NCBI GenBank assembly: GCA_964019155.1
Contig: OZ025245.1
Coordinates: 16,841,991 to 16,905,990 of the forward strand
Length of the DNA: 64,000 nucleotides
Origin: Osedax fenrisi
Taxonomy: Eukaryota; Annelida; Polychaeta; Sabellida; Siboglinidae
Reading direction: 5' to 3'
This document shows, one piece after another, positions 62,810 to 64,000 of this stretch; position 1 is the stretch's first letter, and the number at the start of each line of letters is the position of its first letter. Both the position numbers and the translations under genes were made by a program. Under the pieces are notes generated by a model. That model was not told where the DNA came from and searched no databases. It was given only the letters and a program-made list of their open reading frames with translations.

Positions 62810-64000
62810 CTTGAGGTTACAATTGTAACCTTGTAACCTAATGGTTTAGACACTGCCATTCAACTTCTTAGTAGAGTTTCCGGCCGTGTTTTCAAAAATT
62901 AATTTTTATACGCAGTGATAACTATATAAATAGATGCGTTTTTAACCTACTTTTAAAGATGGGGGGTGAAGATATTGCTCTTATATCATATGGTAGGCTA
63001 TTCGATAATTTAGGAGCAGCTAATGAAAAAGCAGTTTCATGTTTTCTTGTGAGGTTGCGGGAGTTTTGGATGAATACATTGTATTTGTGTATGGTACGTT
63101 GTGGTTTGGAGGGATTATGTTCATTTAGTAAGTCGGTCAGATAGTCGGGGTTATTATAATATGTGGCATGGTGAATCATAATTAATATTTTATATTGTAT
63201 ACGTTGTGTGATAGGGAGCCAGTGAAGTGCTTTTAGGTAGGAGGTTATGTGGGTTCTAGAGTATTTGATAATTCTATATATAGTACGTGCAGCTGAATAA
63301 AGTAGTCTATTGAGTGGTATTATTGTGTTTTTATTAGATTTATGTAGAATGGAATTATAATAGTTGAGGCGAGGAAGTATTAGGGCTGTTATGAGAGTTT
63401 TAGCAAGTTCTGTCGTTATTGAGGGTCTTATTAGTCGTATTGTATGTAGTGTGCGGTTCACAGATTTGGATATTTCAGTAGTATGTTGGGAGAATATTAG
63501 TTTGTTGTCTATTATTATTCCGAGATTTTTATCGTAAGGAGAGATTTTTATGTTGTGGTTATTGATGTGGATGGGTGGTATGTAGGGTAGGGTATGCGAT
63601 GTTTTGATCAGTATTGCAGTAGTTTTTACACTATTTAGTTCTAATGAGTTTGCTGCTAGCCAGTATCTTATCTCTTCTAGGCATTTATTTAGTGTGGATA
63701 CGTTTAAGGAGGGGTCCGGTAAGTTGCAGTAAATGTGTATGTCGTCAGCATATAAATGGAAGTTGATGTATGGGTATTTATCAAAAATATCTAGTAGGTG
63801 AGATACATATATATTAAAAAGGATGGGGGCGAGAACGGATCCTTGTGGAACTCCGTTTGATATTAGTCGTGGTTTAGTTAAGTGTGATTCAATTCTAATT
63901 GAGTAAGAACGGCTATCGAGGTAGGAGATGAACCATTCTAATGCTGTACTGGACAAACCAATGCATTGCAGTCGACGGATCATAATATTGTGATCTATAG
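62810..64000 (-). mobile_element. CR1/jockey-like LINE, 3' part (continues past window edge)
   Basis: Minus-strand element with an intact RT C-terminal half, a short 3' UTR (62921-62830, GAAAACACGGCCGGAAACTC ... CTAAACCATTAGGTTAC) and a TAACCT-rich end at the (CCACTA)n repeat. A truncated relative of the 3' UTR is at 48917. It lies in an RRP5 intron in the same orientation as RRP5. Confidence 0.85.
62922..64000 (-). CDS. LINE reverse transcriptase, C-terminal part (partial)
   Basis: An uninterrupted frame of about 359 codons, open at the window edge. The methionine at 63983 is internal, since the frame continues upstream as IDHNIMIRRLQ, the usual DTIDH..LL block. Next come NGVPQGSVLAPILFNIYVSH, the catalytic LYADDIHIYC, LELNSVKTTAILI (thumb side), then ALHWLPITQRIQYKI and a C-terminus ending FKSRLKTHLFI. 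Block order and the LHWLP..RI.YK motif are typical of CR1/jockey-group polymerases common in marine invertebrates. The absence of stops indicates a young copy. The endonuclease half must lie to the right of 64000. Confidence 0.88.
   Translation of the reverse strand, partial: IDHNIMIRRLQCIGLSSTALEWFISYLDSRSYSIRIESHLTKPRLISNGVPQGSVLAPILFNIYVSHLLDIFDKYPYINFHLYADDIHIYCNLPDPSLNVSTLNKCLEEIRYWLAANSLELNSVKTTAILIKTSHTLPYIPPIHINNHNIKISPYDKNLGIIIDNKLIFSQHTTEISKSVNRTLHTIRLIRPSITTELAKTLITALILPRLNYYNSILHKSNKNTIIPLNRLLYSAARTIYRIIKYSRTHITSYLKALHWLPITQRIQYKILIMIHHATYYNNPDYLTDLLNEHNPSKPQRTIHKYNVFIQNSRNLTRKHETAFSLAAPKLSNSLPYDIRAISSPPIFKSRLKTHLFI

Overview
This is nuclear DNA from a very AT-rich eukaryote, most likely an invertebrate animal. 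Two spliced genes with animal orthologues can be read exon by exon: a FAM76-family gene on the + strand and the 3' end of RRP5/PDCD11 on the - strand. The rest is satellite, microsatellite and several generations of nested transposable elements (hAT-like and other TIR elements, a tRNA-derived SINE, CR1-like LINEs and an R2/R4-type retrotransposon). Both host genes end in TAA in the expected place, so the standard code applies. I cannot name the species. Low GC, CR1-like LINEs and hAT elements would fit a hydrozoan, among others.

Layout. 1-6840: a 45-bp G-rich satellite with higher-order structure, open at the left edge. 6841-10979: AT-rich sequence with a 140-bp tandem duplication and a hAT-like element. 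10980-22250: one SINE split by an 11-kb hAT-like element (A) with an exact 8-bp TSD. Inside A lies an 8.5-kb hAT-like element (B), also with an exact 8-bp TSD and packed with tandem arrays, and a third nested pair (C/D). 22858-28470: a probable TIR-bounded composite containing a hAT MITE and a decayed CR1-like LINE; a second LINE fragment follows. 28543-56627: the FAM76 gene, nine exons whose introns hold almost all the DNA, including a probable 2.6-kb Harbinger-like element, SINE copies and, in intron 5, an antisense R2/R4-type element. 56991-59467: the last two coding exons of RRP5 in the opposite direction, with stop codons 363 bp apart. 59538-62744: a broken hAT transposase copy inside an RRP5 intron. 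62810-64000: the 3' half of a CR1-like LINE running off the right edge.

The most notable object is the R2/R4-type element at about 41857-45426. It is nearly intact (one in-frame stop between the zinc-finger/Myb part and the reverse transcriptase), ends in a 27-nt poly(A), sits against a (TA)n tract, and is flanked by a 203-bp direct repeat that looks identical in both copies. That is best explained as an exceptionally long target-site duplication. Other notable points are three tandem copies of a FAM76 5' splice site and the four-level transposon nest at 10980-22250. No microbial-type system (CRISPR, defence island, operon) is present.
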